A stretch of 64,000 nt of DNA from positions 1 through 64,000 of the forward strand of contig LZME01000071.1 of NCBI GenBank assembly GCA_001673575.1, written 5' to 3'. Within the stretch, counting starts at the first letter, position 1, and each line of letters begins with the position of its first letter. The DNA is from Mycolicibacter heraklionensis (GTDB lineage Bacteria > Actinomycetota > Actinomycetes > Mycobacteriales > Mycobacteriaceae). The notes under the pieces are model-generated. The model ran no database searches and was not told the origin of the DNA. It saw only the letters and a program-made list of their open reading frames with translations. A program made the translations under genes and the position numbers. This document shows, piece after piece, positions 48,763 to 57,613 of the stretch.

Positions 48763-48837
48763 TGCCCCAGGCCCCTCACCTGACAATGTGCCCAAACGAT
48801 CACTGTAACCCCCTGTTCAGGACCGTAGCAGCGGAAG

Positions 48838-50325
48838 CTATCCGATCAGATAGTCCGAGAGTGGGAAGTGGTCCTGCTCCTTCACGGCGCTGCGCACCGA
48901 GGTGGGCCGGAACAGCGGCGCCTCCCCGGTGGTCTGGTTGAACCAATAGGAATTCGATGTCGCGCAGTTGCCGAGGTGGAACACCGAGCTGTCCAGCAGG
49001 CCCATCATCCGCTCGTAGAACCGGGCGTTGGCCTCCTCGGTGACTTCGAACGTCTGCGCTTGGCGCCGCTGCACCTCACCGAACAGCCGGTTCATGTGCC
49101 GGGTCTGATATTCCACGGTGTTGAACCAGGACAACCCGACCCAGGAGAACGGGCTGGCCATGTTGATGAAGTTCGGGAACTGCGGGGCGGTCATGCCCTG
49201 GTATGCCTGGAAACGCGTCTCACGCCACCACTTGCCCAGGTTGCGACCGCCGCGACCGATCACCTCGATCGCCGGCAGGTTGCCCTCCCAGACGTCGTAT
49301 CCCGTCGCCAGCACCAGGGTGTCGATCTCGCGCTTTGTGCCGTCCCGCGCCACGATGCCGTCGGGTTCGATCCGCTCGATTCCCTCGGTCACCAGGTGCA
49401 CATTCGGCTTGGCGAATGTCGGGTAGTAATTGTTGGAGATCGACGGACGCTTGCAGCCGAAGTCGAAGTCGGGCGCCATCTTGCGGGCGAGCTCGGGATC
49501 CCGCACCGAGCGCCGCCGATGCCGTGCGGACTGGGCCGCCATCGCCTTGTTGAGGAACTTGAAGCGCCGGTAACGCCACATCGTCAGCACCATCATGAAG
49601 TCCGTGGTGTTGTCGGTGAGCCACCGGACAATGCGCTGGGTGAACGGCACCCGGGCGAACATCCGTTGCACCACCGGCGGGAACACCACGTCGGACTTGG
49701 GCGTCACCAGGATCGGGGTGCGCTGATACACCGTCAGATCGGCGACCTCGTTGGCCAGCTCGGGGATCACCTGGATCCCGGTGGACCCGGTTCCGATGAC
49801 CGCCGCCTGGCGGCCCGCCATCGAGTAGTCGTGATCCCACTCCGCGGTGTGCACGACATGGCCGGCGAACGTGTCGATGCCGGGGATGTCGGGAATCTTC
49901 GGCTGACACAGGAAGCCAGTGGCGACGATGAGGAACTGCGAGGTCAGCGTCTCGCCGCCGGCCAGCGACGTCCGCCACAGTTTGGCGTCCTCGTCCCACT
50001 GGGCGCCGTCAACCGTGGTGTTGAAGCGCATGAAGCGCCTCACGTCGTACTTGTCCGCCACATGCTCGGCATAGGCCTGGACCTCATTGCCGGGGGCAAA
50101 CAGCCGCGACCAGTAGGGGTTGGGTTCGAACCAGTAGGAATAAGTAGTAGAAGGCTGGTCGACGGAGAGCCCCGGGTAGTGGTTGACCCGCCATGTTCCG
50201 CCCAACCCGTCCAGGCGGTCGACGATCACGATGTTGTCGTAGCCCAGCTTGTTGAGCTGGATGGCCGCACCGATGCCGCCGAAGCCCGCGCCCACGATGA
50301 CGGCGTCATATTGCTGGGTCCCCAT
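48838..50325 (-). CDS. Flavin monooxygenase with Baeyer-Villiger fingerprint
   Basis: A 495-residue FAD/NADPH monooxygenase. The FAD motif is VGAGFGGIG at residues 11-19, followed by DGLGGTWRVNHYPGLSVD. The NADPH motif is VIGTGSTGIQVIPELA. Between them FAGHVVHTAEWDHD fits the type I Baeyer-Villiger fingerprint FxGxxxHxxxW. It should insert one oxygen beside a ketone or oxidise a heteroatom. The next gene downstream, 75 bases away, is mmpL. It is divergent from the diiron oxygenase. Its natural substrate is unknown. Confidence 0.9.
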   Translation of the reverse strand: MGTQQYDAVIVGAGFGGIGAAIQLNKLGYDNIVIVDRLDGLGGTWRVNHYPGLSVDQPSTTYSYWFEPNPYWSRLFAPGNEVQAYAEHVADKYDVRRFMRFNTTVDGAQWDEDAKLWRTSLAGGETLTSQFLIVATGFLCQPKIPDIPGIDTFAGHVVHTAEWDHDYSMAGRQAAVIGTGSTGIQVIPELANEVADLTVYQRTPILVTPKSDVVFPPVVQRMFARVPFTQRIVRWLTDNTTDFMMVLTMWRYRRFKFLNKAMAAQSARHRRRSVRDPELARKMAPDFDFGCKRPSISNNYYPTFAKPNVHLVTEGIERIEPDGIVARDGTKREIDTLVLATGYDVWEGNLPAIEVIGRGGRNLGKWWRETRFQAYQGMTAPQFPNFINMASPFSWVGLSWFNTVEYQTRHMNRLFGEVQRRQAQTFEVTEEANARFYERMMGLLDSSVFHLGNCATSNSYWFNQTTGEAPLFRPTSVRSAVKEQDHFPLSDYLIG

Positions 50326-50560
50326 AAGGTGAACACGCTACCGCAATGCCCTAGTGTGGCGCTGTGCGCGCAGGTCAGCGGGACAAAGACTGAGCCTCGC
50401 CTGAATATAAACTAATGGCCGCTGCTCGGTCGCGAGATGGCGGCAATCACAGCGAAGTGCGGCGTCTCGCCTTAATGATTTGCCAATCTCCACGCTACGA
50501 TTTGGCCAAGCCGCGGCGCCTGCGGGCACCCGGACGCACTGACGGGGAGAGTGTTCGCCA

Positions 50561-51646
50561 ATGGCGATATGGATGGACATCTTGGGGACGGCGACCGCGC
50601 TGTTGGTTGCCGGTTCGGTGCTGATCGGCATCGTTCGCGCAGTGGGTCGCTACCGGCGCAACATGGATGTCGCCGATGACGCCGAATATTCGGCGACGCT
50701 GGAGAGTTTGTCGGCGAGCTCCGTGCGACGCCGCTTCGATCCCTTCACCGACATCGATTGGGACGCGCCCGAGCATGCCATCGTCGCCGACGACCCACGG
50801 TGGGTGTTGACCGACGACCCGCTGGCACGCACCGACTGGTACCGCAGCCAGCCGTTGGAGAGGCAGATCGCCATCGGGATGTGGCGACAGGCCAACATCG
50901 CCAAGGTCACCCTGCAGTTCGAGAGCATGCTGATCCGGGGTCTGGTGCAGTACGCCTCACGGGTGCCCAACGGCTCGCCTGAACATCGCTACTGCATGCA
51001 CGAGACTGTCGAAGAGTGCAACCACGTCCTGATGTTTCAGGAGCTGGTGAATCGGATCGGCTTCGATGTTCCGGGCATGCAGTGGTGGATGCGCCTTCTC
51101 TCACCGCTGATGCCGCTGTACGCCGGTCCGTTTCCCAACGTGTTCTTTTTCGGCGTCCTGGCCGGCGAGGTACCGGTCGACGTGATCCAGACCAACGCGC
51201 TGCGGGAGGCAGAGGCAGGCCATCCGGTAGTGAAGAAGGTCATGGCCATTCACGTCGCCGAAGAGGCGCGTCACATCTCGTTCGCCCACACCTACCTGCG
51301 CAAGCGCGTTCCCCACGTGTGGCGGATCAACCGGTTTTGGATGTCGCTGTACGTCCCATTCGTGATGCGGCTGCTGGCAAAACCGATGGTGGTGCTGCCC
51401 GGCCGCTTCTTCCGGTATTTCGACGTCCCCCGATCGGTGCGTAGGCAGCTGCGGGCCGGTTCACCCGAGTTGAGACGGGCTCTGCAAGACACCTTCGCCG
51501 ACATCCGGATGCTCTGCGAGGACATCGGTTTGATGTCTCCGGCGGGACGTCTGATGTGGCGCGTCTGCAAGATCGACGGGGCGCCGTCACGCTACCGCGG
51601 TGAACCGCGCCGCGCGCCGGCTCCCGCCCCGGTCACCGTCGGATAG
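50561..51646 (+). CDS. AurF-like diiron oxygenase with N-terminal membrane helix
   Basis: A 361-residue protein with a membrane helix at about residues 6-28 and then an AurF-type (PF11583) helical diiron domain. Carboxylate and histidine ligands are visible in TLQFESMLIRGL, CMHETVEECNHVLMF, NALREAEAGHP and IHVAEEARHISF. AurF relatives oxidise arylamines to nitro groups, but the family also includes enzymes on other substrates. It leads a plus-strand run of methyltransferase, P450, SDR and methyltransferase. GGGGAG precedes the ATG. Membrane anchoring suggests a lipid-like substrate (inference). Confidence 0.85.
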   Translation: MAIWMDILGTATALLVAGSVLIGIVRAVGRYRRNMDVADDAEYSATLESLSASSVRRRFDPFTDIDWDAPEHAIVADDPRWVLTDDPLARTDWYRSQPLERQIAIGMWRQANIAKVTLQFESMLIRGLVQYASRVPNGSPEHRYCMHETVEECNHVLMFQELVNRIGFDVPGMQWWMRLLSPLMPLYAGPFPNVFFFGVLAGEVPVDVIQTNALREAEAGHPVVKKVMAIHVAEEARHISFAHTYLRKRVPHVWRINRFWMSLYVPFVMRLLAKPMVVLPGRFFRYFDVPRSVRRQLRAGSPELRRALQDTFADIRMLCEDIGLMSPAGRLMWRVCKIDGAPSRYRGEPRRAPAPAPVTVG

Positions 51647-51677
51647 CGCGGACACTGACCTGTGCCATACTTTCGGT

Positions 51678-52511
51678 ATGGTGCGTTCCCCATCTGAGAC
51701 CTTGGAAAAAGTCGGTGCCGATCTGGTGTACCGCATCTCGGCGATGCCGCTGTACAAAAAGGCCTTCAAGTACTGGTACCCGTTCATGACCAAGCGGATG
51801 GGGCATGACGACGTCGTCTTCCTCAACTGGGGCTACGAGCAGGACCCGCCGCTGGGTCTGAAGCTCGATGAGGCCGACGAACCCAACCGGTACTCGATCC
51901 AGCTCTATCACCAGACCGCCACCCAGATCGACCTGGCCGGCAAGAAGGTGCTCGAAGTCAGCTCCGGCCACGGTGGCGGCGCGTCCTTCCTGGCACGCAC
52001 CCTCAAGCCGGCCTCCTACACCGGCCTGGACTTCAACCCTGACGGCGTCGCCTTCTGCCAGAAACGCCACCAGGTGCCTGGCTTGGACTTCGTGCAGGGT
52101 GACGCGCTGAATCTGCCGTTCCCGGACAACACGTTCGACGCGGTGGTCAACGTCGAGGCCTCACACATCTACCCGGACTTCGCGCAGTTCGTCCGTGAGG
52201 TGGGCCGGGTGCTGCGTCCTGGCGGGCACTTCCTGCACACCGACTTCCGCGCCAAAGAGGACATCGAGTCCTGGCAGCAGACCCTGGCCACCCCGCCGCT
52301 GCGGCTGATCAACGAACGCGACATCAGCCGCGAGGTCGTTCGTGGCCTGGCAGCCAACTCGCCGCGCTCCAACGACCTGATCAACGAGCGGATGCCGTTC
52401 TTCCTGCGCCGCTTCGCCCGCGAGTTCGCCGTGGTGGAAGGGTCGCTGTTCTACCGCGACCTGGATCGCGGGGAGATCACCTACCGCATTTTCGACCTCG
52501 TCAAAGACTGA
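51678..52511 (+). CDS. Rv2952-like SAM-dependent methyltransferase
   Basis: A 277-residue methyltransferase close in layout to the phthiotriol dimycocerosate O-methyltransferase Rv2952. Shared blocks are YWYPFMTKRMGHDDVVFLNWG, the EDPP-type QDPPLGL, VLEVSSGHGGGASFLAR (SAM motif), NLPFPDNTFDAVVNVEASHIYP and RVLRPGGHF. It likely methylates a hydroxyl on a long-chain lipid. The ATG at 51678 is the first residue of the family; CATACT ends 6 bases before, suggesting a leaderless mRNA. A terminator hairpin follows. Its paralogue is at 54935. Confidence 0.88.
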   Translation: MVRSPSETLEKVGADLVYRISAMPLYKKAFKYWYPFMTKRMGHDDVVFLNWGYEQDPPLGLKLDEADEPNRYSIQLYHQTATQIDLAGKKVLEVSSGHGGGASFLARTLKPASYTGLDFNPDGVAFCQKRHQVPGLDFVQGDALNLPFPDNTFDAVVNVEASHIYPDFAQFVREVGRVLRPGGHFLHTDFRAKEDIESWQQTLATPPLRLINERDISREVVRGLAANSPRSNDLINERMPFFLRRFAREFAVVEGSLFYRDLDRGEITYRIFDLVKD

Positions 52512-52523
52512 GGACGCCGCGTC

Positions 52524-52570
52524 GAAGCGCCGGAGCAGATCGGGACACACGTCCGGCGCTCCGGCGCTTC
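52524..52570 (+). terminator. Hairpin terminator after the methyltransferase
   Basis: GAAGCGCCGGAG (52524-52535) and CTCCGGCGCTTC (52559-52570) form a perfect 12-bp stem around a 23-base loop, 13 bases after the stop codon and followed by TTTGCT. It probably separates the methyltransferase transcript from the P450 unit. Confidence 0.65.
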
Positions 52571-52686
52571 TTTGCTGACCGACGTCCCTTCAGACGACGG
52601 AGGAAACCGGGTTAGGGTGGCGCCTACGGCCAATCGCGGCCCAATCGGGCTCCAAACCCGACGATCGTGACGAGGGGCTTGCCTAG

Positions 52687-54045
52687 ATGGATCAGAAGGA
52701 ACTGACGCGCCGGCTTCGTTTCCGCGCCAGCCTGCTCAAGATCGGCACCGACGGGCTGATCGGCGTGGTCCGCGACCGGGCGACCGCCTACCGGTACGCC
52801 GTGACCAGACGCGAAACGGCACCGCTGACTGACTTCGACCCGTTCGCCCGCGAGACGATGCGGGACCCATACCCGGGATATCGCACGCTGCTCTCCGGCC
52901 CGAAGGTCTGGTACAGCCGCAAGCGCGGCATCTGGATCATCCCGGGTTACGACGAGGTCCGCCAGGCGTTGCGCGACGACGAGGCGTTGTCCTCGGCGGA
53001 GAGCCAGGCCCGCTTCCGGGTCCGGCTGCAGACCATGAACGCCACCGACCCGCCGGTGCACACTCGGCTGCGCCGGTCAGTATCTCGGGCCTTCACCCCC
53101 CGCGCGATGAAATCGTGGGAGATCAACATCAACCGCGCGGCCGACGAACTCGTCGCCGAGATGATCAAACGCGGACGCGTCGAGATCGTGGCCGACCTAG
53201 CCAAACCCCTGCCGAACCGGCTGATCACCATGATGCTGGCGATACCGCAGGAGGACCGCCACCAGTTCCTGGAGTGGGCCGACACCATCAATGAGGCCGC
53301 GTTCGCGCCGCTGTCGTTGCGCGGGATGACGATGAACATGCGCTCGAGTCAGGCGGTCATCGCGATGCACCGCAGCCTTGACCCGATGATCAAGGCGCGC
53401 CGCGAGGCACCCGGCGACGACCTGATCTCGATGCTGGCGGCGCCCAGCGGCGACGACACCCTCTCCGATGACGAGGTGTTCTGGACCGCGTCGATGCTCG
53501 TCGGCGCCGGCAGCGAAACCACGACAAATCTGATCTCCGGGTTGTTTCTGACGCTGGCACAGCGCCCGGACGTCTACACCCGGCTACGCGAGCACCCCGA
53601 ACTGATTCCCGCGGCGATCGAAGAACAGCTGCGGCTGGTCTCCCCCGTTCAAGGCTTCTACCGAACGGCAACCCGCGACTATCGAGTCGGCGAGCACGTC
53701 ATCCCGGCCGGTGCGCGGGTATTGGTGCTGTATGCGGCCGGCAACCGCGACCCTCTGCACTACCCCGATCCCGACACTTTCGACCTGGACCGCAATCCGA
53801 CCGACCACCTCGCATTCGGTGGCGGGGCTCACTACTGCCTGGGCACCCACCTGACCCGCATCGAGGTGAGCCGGGTACTGACGCAACTGATTCCCCATGT
53901 CAAAGAGATCCGGCTCGACGGGGAGTACCGCTACCTGGTTAATGCGACCATGCGCGGCCTGGAGCACCTGCCCGTCGAGTTGGTGCCCGCCGAGACCGGT
54001 GTGGACCCCTCGCCCGCACAGTCCGGCAACATCGGCACCCGATGA
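52687..54045 (+). CDS. Cytochrome P450
   Basis: A 452-residue soluble bacterial P450. The haem-thiolate loop is FGGGAHYCLGTHL. The I-helix oxygen groove is LVGAGSETTTN and the K-helix ExxR is EEQLRL. The N-terminus is basic and lacks a membrane helix. It needs ferredoxin partners, none of which are nearby. TAGGGT at 52613-52618 may be its -10 box, giving a leader of about 60 bases. Its stop overlaps the SDR start by four bases (ATGA), so the two are translated together and probably act on the same substrate. CYP family number not assignable by eye. Confidence 0.94.
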   Translation: MDQKELTRRLRFRASLLKIGTDGLIGVVRDRATAYRYAVTRRETAPLTDFDPFARETMRDPYPGYRTLLSGPKVWYSRKRGIWIIPGYDEVRQALRDDEALSSAESQARFRVRLQTMNATDPPVHTRLRRSVSRAFTPRAMKSWEININRAADELVAEMIKRGRVEIVADLAKPLPNRLITMMLAIPQEDRHQFLEWADTINEAAFAPLSLRGMTMNMRSSQAVIAMHRSLDPMIKARREAPGDDLISMLAAPSGDDTLSDDEVFWTASMLVGAGSETTTNLISGLFLTLAQRPDVYTRLREHPELIPAAIEEQLRLVSPVQGFYRTATRDYRVGEHVIPAGARVLVLYAAGNRDPLHYPDPDTFDLDRNPTDHLAFGGGAHYCLGTHLTRIEVSRVLTQLIPHVKEIRLDGEYRYLVNATMRGLEHLPVELVPAETGVDPSPAQSGNIGTR

Positions 54046-54872
54046 GCGCCCAGCCCGTAGCGCTGGTCACCGGGGCGACGAGCGGGATTGGCGAGGCAAC
54101 CGCCGATCGGTTGCAGGCCGCCGGTTACCGGGTCTTCGCGGTGGGACGCAATCCCGAAGCGCTGCAACGACTTGCGGCGCGTGGACTGAACGCCCGCGCG
54201 CTCGACGTCACTGATGAGGTTGCGGCGGATCGGCTCATCGCCGAGATCGAATCCGATCATGGCGCGGTAGATGTGCTGGTCAACAGCGCAGGATTTCCGC
54301 TCACATGTCCGCTCGAGCAACTGGCTCTCGACGACCTGCGCAACCTCTTCGAGACGAATGTGGTTGCGTCGCTTCACTTAGCCCAGGCAGTGCTGCCGGG
54401 AATGCGGCAGCGCGGGTCCGGGGTCATCGTCAACATCGGCAGCACCGGTGGGCGTTTTGCCAGCCCGGGCGCCGGCGGCTATCACGTGATCAAGTACGGC
54501 ATGGAGGCGCTATCCCTTTCCCTGCGTGCCGAAGTGGCGCCGTTCGGGGTGCGTGTGGTGCTGCTCGACCCGACCGCTGTGCGGACGCCGTTCGTCACCT
54601 CGCAGCAGGAAGCTCGTCCGTCCTATGCCGCCGATGACCCCTACGGCGGCTTCAAGATCCGTTACGCCGACAACACCCGTCAGCTCTCGGCCAAGCGCGG
54701 CGTGATGATCGAACCCGACGTGGTCGCGCGCGCTGTACTGCGCGTAGTTCGGGCCAAGAATCCCCGGCCGCGCTACGTGGTTGGACTGTCCGGCAAGGCC
54801 ACGGTGTTTGCCCGCTCCCTGCTGACCGACCGAATGTGGGACCGAATCCTGATGCGCGGATTACGCGACTGA
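54042..54872 (+). CDS. Short-chain dehydrogenase/reductase
   Basis: A 276-residue classical SDR. Cofactor motif TGATSGIGEA (residues 10-19), NSAGF in the NAG position, active-site Ser in NIGSTGG and the YHVIK catalytic Tyr-Lys pair. The Arg in AVGRNPE favours NADP. A C-terminal extension after RYVVGLSGK is typical of lipid SDRs. It overlaps the P450 stop and likely oxidises or reduces the P450 product. Confidence 0.93.
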   Translation: MSAQPVALVTGATSGIGEATADRLQAAGYRVFAVGRNPEALQRLAARGLNARALDVTDEVAADRLIAEIESDHGAVDVLVNSAGFPLTCPLEQLALDDLRNLFETNVVASLHLAQAVLPGMRQRGSGVIVNIGSTGGRFASPGAGGYHVIKYGMEALSLSLRAEVAPFGVRVVLLDPTAVRTPFVTSQQEARPSYAADDPYGGFKIRYADNTRQLSAKRGVMIEPDVVARAVLRVVRAKNPRPRYVVGLSGKATVFARSLLTDRMWDRILMRGLRD

Positions 54873-54934
54873 GGGCGCCGCAGCCATAGGCCCCGGCCTC
54901 GGCGCGCTCGCGCGAATCGTGAGATACTTTTTCG

Positions 54935-55756
54935 ATGGTCACGATGAACCGCCTGATCTTCAATCCGGTATCCCACCGCGTCATGACGAACCCGTTCGTC
55001 TACCACTTGCTGTTCACCTCGTTTGTGACCAAGCGGTTCTCGACTCAGACCAAGATGCTCAGCGGTGACGACTGGTTGTTCCTCAACTACGGCTACGAAG
55101 AGGACCCGCCGATGGCGGTGCCGCTGGAAGCCGCGGACGAGCCCAACCGGTTCTTCATTCAGCAGTACCACCGCACCGCCGCCCAGGCTGATCTGGCCGG
55201 CAAGAAGGTGCTCGAGGTCAGCTGTGGACACGGGGGCGGTGCGTCCTACGTGGCCCGCACCTTCAAGCCCGCCTCCTACACCGGCTTGGACCTCAATGAG
55301 ACCGCCATCGAGTTCTGCCGGCAGCGCCACCAGCTGCCCGGGATGGACTTCGTGCAGGGCGACGCCGAGAACCTGCCCTTCGAGGACGGCTCGTTCGACG
55401 TGGTCTTCCAAGTAGAGGCGTCGCACCTGTACCCGCACCCGGCCAAGTTCTTCAACGGCGCGGCGCGGGTGCTGGCCCCGGGTGGGCACTTCCTCTACAC
55501 CGATTTCCGCCGCCGCAGCGAGCTGGCCCGCTGGGATGCCGAGCTGGCCGACACGGGATTGCGCCTGGTGTCGCAGGAGGACATCAGCATGGACGTGTTG
55601 CGCGGAAATGAGAAGAACTTGGCCCGCAAGCAGGACATGATCGCCCACCACGGCGGTCTGGCCCGCTTCGCCAGCGCCGCAACCGACTGGACCTTCAACG
55701 GCGCGTTGAAGAACGGCGAGTTCGTCTACCGCCTGTACCACTTCGCCAAGGACTGA
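54935..55756 (+). CDS. Rv2952-like SAM-dependent methyltransferase (second copy)
   Basis: A 273-residue paralogue of the methyltransferase at 51678, with the same architecture: TSFVTKRFSTQTKMLSGDDW start, NYGYEEDPPMAVPLEA, VLEVSCGHGGGASYVAR, GLDLNETAIEFC, ENLPFEDGSFDVVFQVEASHLYP and RVLAPGGHF. It is the copy closer to Rv2952, keeping EDPP and the CGHGGGASY form. GATACT ends 6 bases before the ATG, like the upstream paralogue, and no ribosome site is seen, so leaderless translation is likely. It ends 33 bases before the convergent fusion gene. Confidence 0.88.
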   Translation: MVTMNRLIFNPVSHRVMTNPFVYHLLFTSFVTKRFSTQTKMLSGDDWLFLNYGYEEDPPMAVPLEAADEPNRFFIQQYHRTAAQADLAGKKVLEVSCGHGGGASYVARTFKPASYTGLDLNETAIEFCRQRHQLPGMDFVQGDAENLPFEDGSFDVVFQVEASHLYPHPAKFFNGAARVLAPGGHFLYTDFRRRSELARWDAELADTGLRLVSQEDISMDVLRGNEKNLARKQDMIAHHGGLARFASAATDWTFNGALKNGEFVYRLYHFAKD

Positions 55757-55789
55757 GCGGCGGGCCGGTCAGGCCCGTACGCGTAGGAG

Positions 55790-57463
55790 CTAAAGGCCGC
55801 GGGAGCCGAGCCAGGTGTGGATGCGCTCGGCGACGGTCTCCCAGCCCGGCTCGAGCATCATGTTGTGGCCCATGCCCGGAAAGAACTCGGCTTCGCTGCC
55901 GTAAGCGTGCGCGGTGGACCGTACCTCTTTGCAGGTGTGCGCGCCGTCGTGTTCGGCACCCAACACCAGCAGTGGCGTGGTCACCCGCTTGGGGTGCGGC
56001 AGATTGAGTACCAGGCAGTCAACGCTGACGCGGGCGCTGTCCTCTTGCAGCCGTGCCGCGCATTCCAGCACCGTGTCTTCGGGAGTGGCCTCGGAGAAGA
56101 ACTTCTCCCGGGCCAGTTCGGGGGTGTTGATGTAGGGCAGGGACTTGCCGGTGACCGCCATCTTGACTGCGTGCCACGGGCGGTGGCGCAGCCAGCGCAG
56201 ACTGGAGCCGAAGTTACCCTGCGGGGGAATCGACGCCATCAAGACTCCGGCCGGCGCCCGCCGGCTCTCAAGGTACTTCTGCACGATCAGCCCGCCCATC
56301 GAATGGCCAATCACCACCGGAGGCACCGGCAATTCGTCGGCGACCGATCGAACGTCTTCGACATAGTCTTCGACGCTGCAGGTACGCAACGGTTTGTCGG
56401 TGGGACTGCCGCCATGGCCGCGGAAGCTGAGCGCCAGCGCCCGGTAGCCCAGATCGGCGAAGTAGCCGAGAAAATTCTCGTCCCAACACCATGCGGCATG
56501 CCACGCGCCGTGGACGAACAGCAAGGGAACCGGATGGGCCTCGCTGACGCAGCCCTTGTCGATCACCTCAAGCACGACACCGCTCCCCCTGTCCGGCGAC
56601 CCGCTCTTCGTTACCTTCGACGATAACCCGCCTTTCCCCGTACCTGCTTTGCGCGTCGACAGCGGCGTCCGCCGCGCCAGCAACGGTAGCAGCGGGCCGT
56701 GCGGTAGCACCCGATAGGCATCCACCAGCAGCTGGTTAGCCCAGCCCGGCGTCACCCGGCCCTTGTTTGCGGCCAAGCCGTCGATGGCAGCTCGGGCAAC
56801 CTTGTCCACCGGCTTCCACATCACGGCCGGCAGCACCCGCTTGCGCTCTCCCGGTCGGAATCCGGCGACGAGGTCCAGTCCGGTGTCCACCGGCCCCGGG
56901 CACAACGCGGTGACGACGACGCCGCTGCCTCGCAGTTCGCTACGCAGACTCTCGGTATAGGACGCCACGAATGCTTTGGCGGCGCCGTAACTGGCCTGGC
57001 CCGGGAGCGGGCCGAACCCGGCGACCGATGACACGTTCAGGACGGCTCCGCGGCCCCGCGCCACCATGCCCGGCAGGAAGCGCGTGCACAGGTCGACCAC
57101 CGCGGCCACATCGAGCTCGATCAGCCCCAGTTGCCGTTCGGGTTCCGCCGCAGCGGCCAACGCCACCAGCGCCACGCCGGCATTGTTGACCAACACGTCG
57201 GGCACCAGGCCCAAGCCGGCAACCCGATCGGGCAGCGCGGCACGCTCGGCGGGGTTGGACAGGTCGGTGGGCAGCACGTGGGCCGGCAGCGGCCCCGACG
57301 AGCTGAGCTGGGTGGCCAGCGCGCTCAGCCGATCGGCGCTGCGCGCCACCAGAATCAGCTGGTGGCCGCGCCGGGCGAGTTCGCATGCCAAGGCCGTACC
57401 GATACCCGACGACGCGCCGGTCACAATCGCGGCACGGTCGGCGCCCGGAGCTGGTAAAGCCAC
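55790..57463 (-). CDS. SDR and alpha/beta-hydrolase fusion protein
   Basis: A 557-residue protein of two joined enzymes. Residues 1-250 form an SDR: TGASSGIGTAL, NNAGVAL, catalytic NVSSVAG and YGAAK, and the NADP-type VARSADR. After a Lys/Ser/Gly-rich linker (about 255-295) comes a complete alpha/beta hydrolase: LLFVHGAWHAAWCWD oxyanion region, RGHG, nucleophile IGHSMGG, acid in LVLGAEHDG and histidine in GMGHNMML. The frame is intact across the join. Both active sites look whole, so one chain could reduce and hydrolyse, or deliver, a lipid substrate. The order of reactions is unknown. Confidence 0.9.
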   Translation of the reverse strand: MALPAPGADRAAIVTGASSGIGTALACELARRGHQLILVARSADRLSALATQLSSSGPLPAHVLPTDLSNPAERAALPDRVAGLGLVPDVLVNNAGVALVALAAAAEPERQLGLIELDVAAVVDLCTRFLPGMVARGRGAVLNVSSVAGFGPLPGQASYGAAKAFVASYTESLRSELRGSGVVVTALCPGPVDTGLDLVAGFRPGERKRVLPAVMWKPVDKVARAAIDGLAANKGRVTPGWANQLLVDAYRVLPHGPLLPLLARRTPLSTRKAGTGKGGLSSKVTKSGSPDRGSGVVLEVIDKGCVSEAHPVPLLFVHGAWHAAWCWDENFLGYFADLGYRALALSFRGHGGSPTDKPLRTCSVEDYVEDVRSVADELPVPPVVIGHSMGGLIVQKYLESRRAPAGVLMASIPPQGNFGSSLRWLRHRPWHAVKMAVTGKSLPYINTPELAREKFFSEATPEDTVLECAARLQEDSARVSVDCLVLNLPHPKRVTTPLLVLGAEHDGAHTCKEVRSTAHAYGSEAEFFPGMGHNMMLEPGWETVAERIHTWLGSRGL

Positions 57464-57613
57464 GCGCTTACCTTATCCCCGGCGGCGCCGGGAACCAGCA
57501 AACGTATCCGGCCGGCGGCGGCGCCCAGAAAATATTCGCTGCCTCGGCGCGCGCTGGGTCAGGTTCCTGTGTACGCTGACACGAGCATGTGTCGGGGATA
57601 AATGGGGGAATCG

